The notes below the pieces were generated by a model. That model had not been told where the DNA came from and searched no databases. It saw only the letters and a program-made list of their open reading frames with translations. Of a DNA stretch of 64,000 bases, positions 47,074 through 58,462 are shown piece after piece; position 1 is the stretch's first letter; each line of letters opens with the position of its first letter. The stretch is from Sphaerolaimus hirsutus. Its lineage: Eukaryota; Nematoda; Chromadorea; Monhysterida; Sphaerolaimidae. Position numbers and translations under genes: made by a program. The stretch covers positions 14,192,704 through 14,256,703 of the forward strand of contig OZ038452.1 of NCBI GenBank assembly GCA_964036195.1. The letters run 5' to 3'.

Positions 47074-50000
47074 GTATCGTGGAAAAATAAAGCCGACAGA
47101 CCATGGAAGAACCCGGTTGATGTATTTGGTCTGAACGTGCTGGCGCCGCTGCCGAAAGCGCTGCTGGTGGGCATGAAGCTGAAGGCCGGCTTCGATGTCG
47201 CAACTGGCTGAGATGAGATGGGTGGCTGATTTTTAGAACCTGATCGTCGATTTGGGTAAAGAATTCATCACACCATGCTGGTTCCAAACAAGCCGCCAGT
47301 CCCTTGCGCAGCGCCAGTGTTCGCGGCGCCAAAAAGCGACGTGCTCTGCTGCGGCATTTGACCAAACCCTCCGAATGCTTGCCCCATTCGAACTGGGGCG
47401 CCGGCGACTGCGGGGTGATTTCCCTCGGAATATTTAAGTGTCGTGCAAGGTCAAGCTACCCAGCACTAGGGTTTAAACAGGATCCCGAATTCCGGGAAAT
47501 TTCCGAATTTGGCAGTCCTGATCCCGATCCCGAAACCTCAATCCGTAATCTTAAAAAACGAATCCCGATCCTTGTCACAAAAACTTTAAAATCCCAATCC
47601 CGGAAATTTTTTAAAATGACTTTGCACTAAGAAATGTAAACCTCAAGTGTTCAATTTATGCCAATTTTATTGCATTCAGGCTTTTTTGGACAATCTGTGT
47701 GGCAAATCAGAAAAAAAATCGTTTTAATATCAGAACAATGTTCAAAATCCCGATAACGAAACCCCAACCCCGAAAACTAAAAAACCATCACGATCCCGAA
47801 AGATCAATCGCGTTTGAACCCTACCCATCACCTCCAATAAGTGCCCAAAACGCACCGGAACCGGTGTGCGTCTTAGCCAGATGATCGGCAACGTTCATCA
47901 GTGCCGCCAGTGACGAATTGTGAAAAGGATCCGGTCCAACGTGCGTGGTAGTTTTGTCTGTCACACGCTTGTCCATACTGAGAATTTTGGCCAGCCAGGG
48001 GTCGGACGCAGTGCCGCCCAGAATGTCCTGACTCTGTGGTGCCATTAGGCGGTCGTGCTCCTCCTACGTAGGATGATAGGATTGAAAGTGTGGTAATTTC
48101 ATCAAAATGGCTTTTTAAACGAAGTTTTTTCGAAATCATCTGAAGAAAGTCTGAAAGTGTGTAGGCTGGCTTTGGGATGACCGGAGTAAAAAAAAGAATA
48201 AAAAAAGTACTAAAAAATTTGGTTGCCGCGTTCTTTTAGAAAGTCTTAATGGCAGGTGCATCGCCAGTATGGAATGCGTTTTACGCTCGAGCCAGAAAAA
48301 TATTTGGCTGACTGCGATAACGCATGACACACGCCATGCAGTGTCACAGTCAGCCAAATATTGTTCTGGCACACAAACCCACTCAGCATTGACCGACTAC
48401 GTTTTGGTCAACGCTGAGCGAGTGAAATGACTGAATGGAGGCACCAATGAGGTGCGCGGCCCATTTATAATTCCGACATGTGCGCGGGTGCAGTGCACAC
48501 AATAATTACTAATAAAAGTGCATGCGCGCAGTGCTAATCACGTGGCTGAGTGCATGCACATGCATCCCCAATTATGGTAATAATTTAATATCGATGACGT
48601 CATCGTTCTCAGCGACCTATGGCGTCGTCGATATGCCAAAACAACTCCCCCATTCACCCACTTCTTTAAATATCAACCTCCTACCAAAAAAGAAAAATCA
48701 GGCGAGGTAAAGAAAAAGAACGGCGCCAACCCCCCCCCCCCATATTTTGGTCAGTCCGATAGTACTACCGCCAGTCTTAATAACACATAAGTACGCGAAA
48801 CTTACTTCAATCATCTGGTGCACCGAGTATGATTGCTCGGCTACAACGCGAAGGTGTTCCTCAAGCTGCTGCAACTGGTCGATGAGCGCTGCGAGCAGGA
48901 AAATATCAAAGGTCACAACGGCGCGATCACTTTGCCATGTTTCGCCTACTACAATTCAGAATACCGTATTTCTTCATATAGAACGGCATAGCTCCAATAG
49001 AACGGCAGGTTTCGGCATGCTTTGCACGCTTCTTCGCTTTGCGCTGTTCTATTAGAAGAAATACGGTTGCTGTTGAAAAATGTAACGAAAACAGAAAAAC
49101 TGACATTTTCTCTCATCGGTTTTCCTTAGACCGGCTTGTGTTTCATCGCCCCAGGCTGCTGAAACGTGCCTCTCCAGTTTGTCGAGCGTGTCCCTGTGCC
49201 GCATGACCGACTGCTCGTGTTCGTCGACGATTGCGTGCAGCAGACTGCGCAGGTTTTGTTATTATTATTCTAATACAATTTATTAAAGATAATGCAGTAG
49301 AAACGAAATAAAAAGCACGCAAAACAGCATTTATTACTAGCAGGATCTCTCCGGACCTTCGTTCCGGTTTCGCAGTATTCTACAATTTCACACATACTAA
49401 TGAACATTTTTACGGACATCGATAATCAATCGGTTACTTGCACGAGTCCGTACTGTGCAAGTTTTCACATTCTATTTCTTCGCAGCACTTTTGAGACTTA
49501 ATTTTGCGTGTTAAAATACAACTTTGCAGCAGGGGTCTCCAAGATTTTGGCCCTCGCGGGGGCTGGATAGATAGCAATTCGCTTCTCCCGAGGGATAGAT
49601 AGCTGAAAAAAATTTCTGGGGGGGGGGCTGGGGGGCTTGGGGGGGGGCTCGCGGGGGCAAAATATATAAGCTTTTTCAGTGCATAGAAGGCCGAAAGGGG
49701 AAAAAATTGCTAGTAATTGGTTAAAAGTGGCTAAAAGTAGGTTTAAAATGGCTAAAAACAGGCATAAAACCATGCATATAGCCGGAGAACACGATTTTGA
49801 AGGTGAAAAACTATAAAGAGGTGCGAACATTAGTGATTTTGAGCGAAAATAGGGGCAAAATTTCTCAAAAACCACTCCAGATAGATAGTTAGCTAAGCGA
49901 TTTGGGGGGGGGGGTCTTTGGGGGTAGTAGCCAAAAATTTTGCCTCGGGATAGATAGATAGCTGAGCGGCTTCCGGGATAGAAAGATAGATAGCTGGCGG

Positions 50001-52379
50001 ATTTGGGGGGGGGCAGCCCCCCCCCCTAGGAGACCCCTGCTTTGCAGACAGACGCGAATTTTTTCTGCCATGTGCCAAACTCGAAATACCGACACACTGA
50101 CACACCGTTTATAAGACAGCAGCATAAATTCCACTTGATACTTCATATTCAATTATTCTCACTACCGAAACATGCATCGAAACCCGTTTTAATAGGCTTC
50201 CAGCTGCCATGCAAAACCCCACATTCAATTGTCCGTTATGTCGTATAAAATCTCTGATCGTGGTCAGTTCCGCAAGCGGCAAAGTAAACTGGCAAATGAT
50301 AAAAGCAAAGTAATTTGACAAATGACAAGTGAAATAAAAAGTCAAAGAGTAAAGTAAAAAGTGAAGAGACAAATGGCAAATGACGAAAATAATTATTTTT
50401 ATTACATATTCTTGTTATTTGCCATTCATTAATTGGCTATCTGACAAATTTCTACTTAGCTTGTCATTTGTTAAATTACTTTGCTTTTATCATTTGCATT
50501 TTAGTTTGCCACTTGCGGAAACGCCACCATATATCATTTTTGGTATCAGAATTAATCTCTTCAGACGATGATAACAAAACCGGGCAGGCAGATAAATTAC
50601 CAATTTTCACGGGGCACAAGAAAAACTCACCCGAGAGGCTCGTACAAGCGGCGGCCACCCACCGAATCGGGTCCCGCCACAGTACGTCGTTTTTCCTGCC
50701 ACAAAAATTCCACATTCCGACGTGGAAAAGAAACATGGAAAAACAAAACAGAACACACAGATTCAGCAGTGCGGCAGTTGTCCCTGGCACGAGTTTTCAA
50801 TTCCGCCAAGCGCTGCTCCAACCGGTGCATCTGATAAAGTGATCACAAATCACACAACTTGAGTCATAAGTGTTATTGATAAAGCCAACGCACATTCCAA
50901 TCAAATCCAGCCAATCTGGCCGCGTCGGCATTCAGCTCGTCGCCCAGCTGTGCCGTTTTCTCCACAAAATCGCCCTCTGCGGCACACTGGTCGCTGTTAG
51001 TGGACACTTTCTGCACTGCATTGCTGCAAAATCAAAGTATCAATCAAAAACTATATTGTTAGCAGAATGAAACACACTTTTCTTTTAAAATTCAGATTCA
51101 AATCGGATTTTTCACGAAAACATCAGTCAATGGTGTTCATCAATCGGTCAATGGTCAACAAATAATATTTTTAGTCAAAATCAATTTTTTTGCACTGGTA
51201 AATGCAACTTCACATTTTGTTGGCAGTTTTTATCGGTTTTGTAGCACTTTCAGTGACGTTGTGGAGTTATTATTCTGGCTTCGCCTGGCTTCTGTTGAGT
51301 ACCGTATGTGCGGCCTATAGCATTCTGTCTGCTTTACGTATTCTCATGTGAGGGGTCGGCGCGGTGTTCATCAAAGGCGTGCAATTCCGCCAGTAAATAG
51401 CCACATGCGTAATGGACTTGCGTGTGATGCCATACGAACTTCAATGTGAATTTAGTCGGTGCATCTGTTTAGGTATATCAGATTTACACTCTACATAGAG
51501 ATTGATGTCAATAATTAGCATTGACATTTGTTTATAAAAATTGAAGGACAAATAAATTGAAAAAGGCGTTGAAATTTGATTGTGATTGTGCAGAAAACAT
51601 TAATTAGTCAAGGGTGTCAGTAATAATTGCGCGAATTTCAGCCGCTCAGAATTCCCATAAAAATCGGAGTTTGATTCCAAAATTCTGCATTTTAAAATGT
51701 TTTATAATATACTCTTCTACGAGACCAATTTACTTTTATGGCTGGATTATCACCCATAATCCCCCGCCCACACCGTGTCGGCGACCTCAAAGCCATTACA
51801 TCACAATGGAAAAACTATTGCTGAAAAGAAACAGCTTTGCCACATGCAAGTCCATCGCGCGTGCTCCTATTTATTGGCGCGTGCAGGGGTTGGTTATTTC
51901 AACGATTGCAAACGTAAATGCATCTAGCGGACGCGCGTCTGCCAAACAGACGCGCGTCATTGTCAGATTACTGTAGAATAATAAGTGCACTGAACCCTTT
52001 CAGTGTCAAGGCAGTCAGTTGTCAGTTTGACATTTGAGTCATCATATTTTTGACATTCTGGCAGAAATTCTGTCACTGCCATCCCATGGACCCACAGCCA
52101 TTCCATGTGCACAATCGTCATACATTATATACTTCATAATCTGCCACTTCACATACTTTTTTACCTAGTTTTAAGCCATTTTCTTATCTTTCTCCAGAAT
52201 ATTATTATAATATTTTAAAAACAATTTTTCAAAAACTCGATAACACATCAAACAGCCTCAATTTTTTTCCAATGAGACGCAAGTGTAAATGCATGTATTA
52301 ATAAATTATAAAGTACCTGAGTTCGTTAAACAATTGTAGAAGCTCCGGGGGCACGTCGGTATCTTTCGGGTTTTGCACA
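47043..52379 (-). CDS. Nup58-like FG nucleoporin (5' part missing)
   Basis: Eight minus-strand exons chain in phase: 52379-52317, 51023-50894, 50830-50757, 49244-49132, 48888-48806, 48063-47862, 47407-47274 and 47207-47043. Nup58 sits with Nup62 and Nup54 in the central channel of the nuclear pore. The first five exons here are coiled-coil-like (for example LIDQLQQLEEHLRVVAEQ). Then comes a conserved-looking linker (THVGPDPFHNSSLAALMNVA) and a Gly/Phe-rich end (AFGGFG, SLFGAANTG, GGLFGTSM, SSAFGSGASTF). FG repeats after the coiled coil fit Nup58 rather than Nup62 or Nup54. The usual N-terminal FG region was not found up to 62.6 kb. The exon 3 donor (GT|GTGTTC) was chosen to keep the frame. 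The final intron is about 66 bp; if it is retained, a stop follows at 47270-47268. The last residues are read from a repeat. Confidence 0.72.
47467..47823. mobile_element. hAT-like MITE, TAGGGTTCAAACGGG family, Nup58-like intron
   Basis: The ends are TAGGGTTTAAACAGGATCCCG and GCGTTTGAACCCTA. The flanks CCCAGCAC (47459-47466) and CCCATCAC (47824-47831) agree at 7 of 8 bases. It makes up about 357 of the 454 bp of the intron between exons ending at 47862 and starting at 47407. The interior is rich in GATCCCGA units. Confidence 0.8.
48960..49068. repeat. Small hairpin element with ACCGTATTTCTTC ends, Nup58-like intron
   Basis: ACCGTATTTCTTCATATAGA on the left pairs with TCTATTAGAAGAAATACGGT on the right, about 108 bp in all. 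Similar single ends (TTCTAATAGAA, AGAAGAAATACG) occur near 10310-10332 and 62150-62165. Confidence 0.6.
49530..50039. mobile_element. hAT-like MITE, CAGGGGTCTCCAGG family, Nup58-like intron
   Basis: The ends are CAGGGGTCTCCAAGATTTTG and CTAGGAGACCCCTG. An exact 8-bp duplication CTTTGCAG lies at 49522-49529 and 50040-50047. The sequence is closely similar to 42251-42743 over most of its length. Confidence 0.88.
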
Positions 52380-53055
52380 CTGCGAGGAAATATCGGGTGG
52401 GCGCGCCAGCGCCATCCCTCGCTGCCGAGGGAGGGCGCAAGCGACCCACCCATAATATGGTCAGACACACCAAAATGCGGAAATCGCAAATTTAAAATCG
52501 CAATAACTTCGGAACGCAATGCGCTAGTGCAGAACCGACTGCACCATTAAAAAGCCCGTGTCGAAAAGTACCACCATGCAAATTTTCAGATCCAACGGTT
52601 GAGTTCGGAGGAAGTTATTACGCATTTTCTTTTTCAAGTAGTGTTCTTGTTGTTGTTGTTGTTGTTCTTGTTCTCCCGAAAATCTTCAAACTGCAATAAC
52701 TTCCTTGAAACACGACCGATTTTCATGGTTGATGGCTCATTTGAAAGAGAATATGATGCCATTTCTTATTTTCGGGATTTTTTTTCACAGGCTCCGCCCA
52801 CTTTGGTACGGTATCTGTTTGAAATTTTCAAACCTCAATAAATTTAAAATTTGAATACAAATGGGGCAATAAAAAAAATTTGTTGATGTGTGCCATGAGT
52901 AGAGCTTTCAAATGAGCCAATTTTTGGCAATTTTGGTACAGATTTACAAAAGTTATTCAAGTTTGCTTATTTTGTGTAAAATGCGCAAACATGCCTGAAC
53001 TACTGCTTCATGTGATACTGAGCATGTGACCTTGCATGCTGATTACTATCAGGTC

Positions 53056-54262
53056 ATAAATGTCTAGTGGTTGATGTCAAGTCAAATGTCAAGTTATAAA
53101 TGTCAAGTCAAATGTCAAGTGATAAATGTCAAGTGATAGATGTCTAGTGATAAAATATTAAGTGATAAAATATCAAGTCAAATATCAAGTGATAAATGTC
53201 AAGTGGTAGATTTCAAGTGAAATGTCAAGTGATAATTGTCAAGTGATAAATTTCAAGTGAAATGTCAATTGATAAATGTCAAGTGATAGATAGTTATAAA
53301 ATATCAAGTGATAAAGTATCAAGTCAAATTTCAAGTGATAACTTTCAAGTCAAATGTCAACTGATAAATTGCAATTGAAATGTCAAGTTTAATGTCAGAT
53401 GATAAATGTCATGTCAAATGTCAAGTCAAATGTAAAGTGATAAATTTCAAGTGAAATGTAATGTCAAATGTCATGTCAAATGTCAAGTGACACATTTCAA
53501 GTCAAATGTCAAGTGACAAATTTCAAGTGAAATGTCAAGTTTAATGTCAACTCATAAATGTCAAGTCAAATATCAAGTCATATGTCAAGTCAAATTTCAA
53601 GTGATAAATGTCAAGTCAAATTTCAAGTGAGAAATGTCAAGTCAAATGTAAAGTTTAATGTCAAGTGATCAAATATCAAGTCAAATGTCAAGTTATAAAT
53701 GTCAAGTCTAAAGTCAAGTCAAGTCAAATGTCAAGTGATAAATGTCAAGGTGAATATACAGTGATAACTTTCAATTGTAATGTCAAGTCAAATGCCAAGT
53801 GATAAATTTCAAGTGAAATGTCAAGTAATAAATTTCAAGTGAAATGTCAAGTCAAATGTCAAGTCAAATGTCAAGTCAAATGTCAAGTCAAATGTCAAGT
53901 CAAATGTCAAGTTAAATGTCAAGCTTAATGTCAAGTGTTAAATGTCATGTCAAATGTCAAGTTTAACGTCAAGTGATAAATTTCAAGTGAAATGTCAAGT
54001 TTAATGTCAAGTGATAAATGTCATGTCAAATGTCAAGTAATATGTCAAGTAACAATTTTCAGGTGATACCTGTCAAGTTGTTTATGTCGAGTGAAAACTA
54101 TCAGGTGAAAAAATGGCAAGCAGTTCATGTCAAGTCATAAATATCAATTGATGCCATTCAGTCATAAATGTCAAGTGGTTTATGTCAAGTTATTGTCAAG
54201 TGGGTAATTTCAAGTCATAAATGTCAAGTGATAACTTTCAGGTTCTAAATGTCAGGTTGAAA
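53056..54262. repeat. Tandem array of AAATGTCAAGTC / GATAAATGTCAAGT units
   Basis: About 1.2 kb consists of TCAAGT every 10-12 bases, with linkers AAATG, GATAAATG or GATAAATT. Order is variable at first and most regular at about 53840-53910, where GTCAAATGTCAA repeats exactly several times. Units decay at both ends (GTTTATGTCAAG, TCATAAATGTC). The word TGTCAAATGTC is also the core of the dispersed fold-back family in introns, so the array may derive from it. Confidence 0.85.
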
Positions 54263-54370
54263 ATCTTCTTGACTATAGATTGTATTGCTCACTGCCACAT
54301 TTGGCATTTGCTTGATTTGCAATAACTTATAAACTTTTGGGCCTGTGGCCCACAAAAAGAAGTATATCTG

Positions 54371-54856
54371 ATAAAAAATGGCTAAAGCCAACAAAAAGTG
54401 GACACTGCACCTAACCATGTGTATGCTTTTGAATGCACAAAAGTAATATATCATATACCATGCCATTTTCTGATTGAGCTATCAAAAGATGTATATCAAG
54501 GGAAATGTACACAAATGCTAATAATATAGGCTATCAACACAGCAAACTGCATCACAAGAAACAATTTCACCAAACTTTTGCATGGCAGCGTGAGCTTTTT
54601 GTATCTTTAATGTTTGCAGCACTTTGACACAGCTCACGCTGCCATGCAAAAGTTTGGTGAAATTGTTTCTTGTGATGCAGTTTGCTGTGTTGATAGCCTA
54701 TATTATTAGCATTTGTGTACATTTCCCTTGATATACATCTTTTGATAGCTCAATCAGAAAATGGCATGGTATATGATATATTACTTTTGTGCATTCAAAA
54801 GCATACACATGGTTAGGTGCAGTGTCCACTTTTTGTTGGCTTTAGCCATTTTTTAT
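54371..54856. repeat. Perfect 226-bp inverted repeat with a 34-bp loop
   Basis: The left arm 54371-54596 and right arm 54631-54856 are exact reverse complements as I read them; 34 bp lie between. There are no G-run or terminal motifs like those of the MITEs nearby, and no target duplication. The array lies on its left and unique DNA on its right. Either a very young fold-back, a recent palindromic duplication, or an assembly artefact would explain perfect arms. Confidence 0.9.
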
Positions 54857-55123
54857 TACATACATGCGTCAACTAGCGTGTCGGTCGCTCAATCGCATTC
54901 CGCGGCCATGATTGGTGACGCGGAACATATTCCAGCGTATTTTACGATCGTTTGTACAATAACCAATACAAACTTGGATGAGGGCCAAGTCCTTATTAAG
55001 TACGGAGTTTACCAAGTATCCTGTGACGTTACACCTTGCACGCGTGGTTCACACTGGAAAAGTCTTTTTATTAATAGTCCGCCCATAATACCCGATATCT
55101 ATTGTGGTGTGTTATTGAAATGA
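54761..55123 (+). CDS. Candidate small secreted-type ORF, doubtful
   Basis: An ATG-started ORF of 120 codons begins inside the right arm of the perfect inverted repeat and runs into unique DNA. A start at the internal Met (54809) would give a good signal peptide (VHFLLALAIFYYIHAS) followed by about 75 residues with Cys in TIVC, VSCD and PCTR. No splice pattern, homology or upstream signal supports it. The same first 33 residues are encoded on the minus strand by the left arm. It could be chance. I do not recognise the protein. Confidence 0.22.
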   Translation: MAWYMIYYFCAFKSIHMVRCSVHFLLALAIFYYIHASTSVSVAQSHSAAMIGDAEHIPAYFTIVCTITNTNLDEGQVLIKYGVYQVSCDVTPCTRGSHWKSLFINSPPIIPDIYCGVLLK

Positions 55124-56105
55124 AATGGAAGCATGTTAAGGGATTTTTGAGCAAACACTGGGCAAAATTAATCAAAAATCGCTCCGGATAAATAGATTGT
55201 TGGCCGATTTGGTGGGGGTTCAAAGCCACGCAGAACCATTTCATCGTTGAAATAAACACATGATGGCTCTTCTGACGTCATCTTATCAAAAAGTTATGGT
55301 TATTTATCTATTGTAACTTAGCTCACGTCCAAAATACCGGATGCGTATTGTACATTTATGTATTTTCTCCCCATTTTTGCTCCAATCACTAATCTTCATC
55401 TTCTTAATTGCTATGTCATAATCGCTTACATACCTAATTTTATGAATTTTTGGCAATTTTATTAATAGTTATAACGATTTAGACATTTTTGGCCGGCTAC
55501 CAAGTTGTCATAAGGATACCACCAATCCTAAAACAAGGTAAAAAATTTCGAAGATAATCCTTATTATGGAAACTTGGCAGCCGGCCAAAAATTAACAAAT
55601 CGCTATATATAAATACAATAGGTTATCAATCGATATATAACCAAATACAAAGACGGGTAAAAGGGATTGTGGAGGTGAAAATTGGCAACATGGAGCATAT
55701 TTTAGGGATTTTTACAAAAAAATTGAGGAAAATACCTAATATTGTGGACGTGGGTCAAATCGCCTGGGATATTTGGACGTTGGCCAAGCTGCCATATGTG
55801 ACCCGATCCTAAATAATCACACAAAAAAAGTTGGATCAGTGCCAATGGTCATTCAATTGAAATTTTTTCCCGAAAAACAATAACGATATGGTAACGCTAT
55901 ACTTGAAAACAAAAGCTATAGTCATCCCGTTATTGCCTAAACCTTCGCTAGAGTGGAAAAGAGAAGCAGGGCACCACACTTATTGTCGATTTTGTGGTAG
56001 TTATTGACCACAAATGAACTTCTCGTTTGCGCATCTGTGAGTTTTCAACTTTACATTCCACGTTGGCACTCGTCCAATTTTCGACAATCATTCAAATGTC
56101 TATAC

Positions 56106-56396
56106 CTATTGTAGTTTAGGACTCATTTGCAGCTTTTCTTCGGTATTCTTCTCATTCTGCTGCACCGCCACCGACTGTCGTTCTGTGAAATTTTGCGGTT
56201 GGGCATTTTCCGAATTTCGTCGTCCCGGTTTCGTGGTTGGATAATGCCTGAAAAAATATTCATGGCCGGGTTTGTTCTTTCTGCGTGTTTCCAAATTTTG
56301 CATGTCGAACTTTATTTTAACAGTGGAGTCCTCAGGATTCCTGCGTGTTGCGACGGCGACCGATCGCTGTTTTGCTTGTCGTTGGCATGGTGCCAA
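56106..56396 (-). CDS. Unassigned ORF upstream of the Nup58-like gene, doubtful
   Basis: A 96-codon minus-strand ORF in a non-repetitive stretch encodes a basic, Asn/Gln-rich sequence with no recognised domain (for example KPGRRNSENAQPQNF). It lies on the same strand as, and 5' of, the Nup58-like exons, so it could be a 5' exon or part of another gene. The antisense frame is also open for 99 codons, which weakens the case. Confidence 0.2.
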   Translation of the reverse strand: MAPCQRQAKQRSVAVATRRNPEDSTVKIKFDMQNLETRRKNKPGHEYFFRHYPTTKPGRRNSENAQPQNFTERQSVAVQQNEKNTEEKLQMSPKLQ

Positions 56397-57423
56397 ATTT
56401 ACTGGTTGGTGTTAAGTTACATCTGATTTTGTGTGAGTTCGGATTACCTAGTCCGTTATAACAGAAAAGCAGCATTTATGCACTGGTTGCAGGGTTGGTC
56501 TCATACGTCACAATGTGGACTTGCCCTTTTCACGTTGTGATCCAACCCGCCGGGTTATGGTGAGGCGACGGTTTTGGCTGCGTTCACATTGGTTGGTGTT
56601 TTTGTAGTTTGTAAAAAATTCCGCTTTGTTAATATTGTTGCCAAGTACGCTGAAACTGAACGTTCAGTATCTGAATCTTTATTAATCTGATGAATCTGAG
56701 TTGAAATTAGTGTTAAGATGTTTTCAGTTCAGCATTTTAAGGGCAATCCAAGCTCAGAGAACAGTGATTTCCAGTTGGATCTTTCTGGTGTTGTAAGTTT
56801 AACGTTTGATTTCCGCATGTTTCTCGCATAACAAATGTACAAATGTTTCCCTTGCTGAATTGTCAAACCACCCAATCGTCATTTGTCCAGACAATTTTTG
56901 TTCAGCGAGTTCTTTTTGTTTTGGCATGTGTAAAAAATGTATGAATACTGAACATTTAGTTCCAGTGTACCTTGCAACATGGATTCAGTTAGGTAATGCT
57001 TCAAATGCCAGGGGGCACTCCCAGACCCTGTAAACAGCCCTGTAAAATGCAAAATGTAATGTAAATGTCATGCAGTGTCAAAAGTCATGGAAAATGCCCT
57101 GCGAAATGGCAAACGTACGTTGAAAAAAAACGGTTTTATTTAAAATTTTCGGCTATCCCTAATTATAACAGCAACTTTTGATGGCTATCATTATTTGAAC
57201 TTCGTCGCAGTTCGTGGGCGCGGCGGACTGCAGTGCCGCGTATTGGCACTGCCAAACTCGACACCTGATTTGTCATGTCACTGTCGTTGCTGCGTTTTGA
57301 TGCTGTGTTGCCGGGCTGAGTGTTTTTGGTCTGATTTTAACTGCTGCTGTTCATATTTTTGTGTAGTTATATTCGATATCTAGCTCAGGGGGGTTTGATA
57401 GATAGAAAGGCGCTCCTCGGGGG

Positions 57424-58038
57424 CATAGTTGTTAAAACGTATTTACGTTTACTCAAAAAGTACGTATACTCGAGTACTGTACTCGAAAAGTACGTATACT
57501 CGAGTACTGAGTAAATACGTTTACGTATACTTTGAAAAAAGTACGTATACTCGAGTACTGTACTCGAAAAGTACGTATACTCGAGTACTGAGTAAATACG
57601 TTTACGTATACTTTGAAAAAAGTAGTTGTACTCGCTTTTACGTATACTTTTTGAAAGTACTCGAGTACAGAATACGTATTTCAGATAAGTTTTTATAGGC
57701 TTTTTCAAGGCATAGATGGGGAAAAAATAGGGGGAAAAGCGAAAAATAGGAAAAAAATGGCTAAAGATAGGCACATAACACATGTACTTGTGAATTTGAA
57801 GGTCAAAATGGTCAAAAAGGTATGAAAATGAGTGATTTTGAGTGAAAATTGGGCCAAAATTTTCCAAAAATACTCAAAAATACGTTTTCTGGAGGGAAAA
57901 GTATTTTACTCATGTTTACTCATGAGTAAAAGTAAAAAACATTTACTTTACTTTTTATGTACTCCGGGGGTGAGTAAAAAATAAATACTTTATGTTGACA
58001 TATACATTGAAAAATGTTCGGTACTTTTAACAACTCTG
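57424..58038. mobile_element. hAT-like MITE, CAGAGTTGTTAAAA family, nested
   Basis: The ends are CATAGTTGTTAAAACG and CTTTTAACAACTCTG. An exact 8-bp duplication CTCGGGGG lies at 57416-57423 and 58039-58046. The left part repeats GTACGTATACTCGAGTACT, an almost palindromic unit. It is inserted in a diverged GATAGATAGCTGG-family copy (about 57380-58470). Confidence 0.85.
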
Positions 58039-58462
58039 CTCGGGGGGATTTTGTGAAGATTTTTTTTGGGGGGGGAGTTGCGGGGGTTCGATATATAGGC
58101 TTTTTCAAGGTATAGGAGTGAAAACGGGAGAAAATCGGTAAAAATATATGTGAAATAGCTCGAAATAGGTACAAGAGCACACAGTACAAGAGCATACAGT
58201 ACAAAAATAGTTAAGGAAGGCAATAAGGAACATGAACTAGTGGCTTTGGAGGAAGAAATCTGTAGAAAGCTATGAAAAGTAGTGATTTTGATGAAAAATT
58301 GGGGTAAAATTTATCAAAAGCAAAAATTTTAGATAGCTCTGCGATTTGTGAGGGGGTTCATTGGATGGTAACCAAAGAATTTGCCTCTGGGGTAGATAAA
58401 TAGCTGTGCGGCCTCCAGGATTAATAGATAGCTGGGGTCTGGGGGGGGGGTTACCCTCCCCC

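Noticed and set aside
47069..47365. 98-codon minus-strand ORF over the end of the Nup58-like gene
   Set aside because: The other frame gives FG-type sequence and matches the splice phases, so this is a shadow.
53056..54262. CRISPR-like array
   Set aside because: There are no constant repeats with unique spacers; the units are 10-12 bases and drift, so this is a eukaryotic minisatellite.
56127..56426. 99-codon hydrophobic plus-strand ORF
   Set aside because: It is antisense to an equally open frame, with no signal for either; only the minus-strand ORF was listed, at low confidence.
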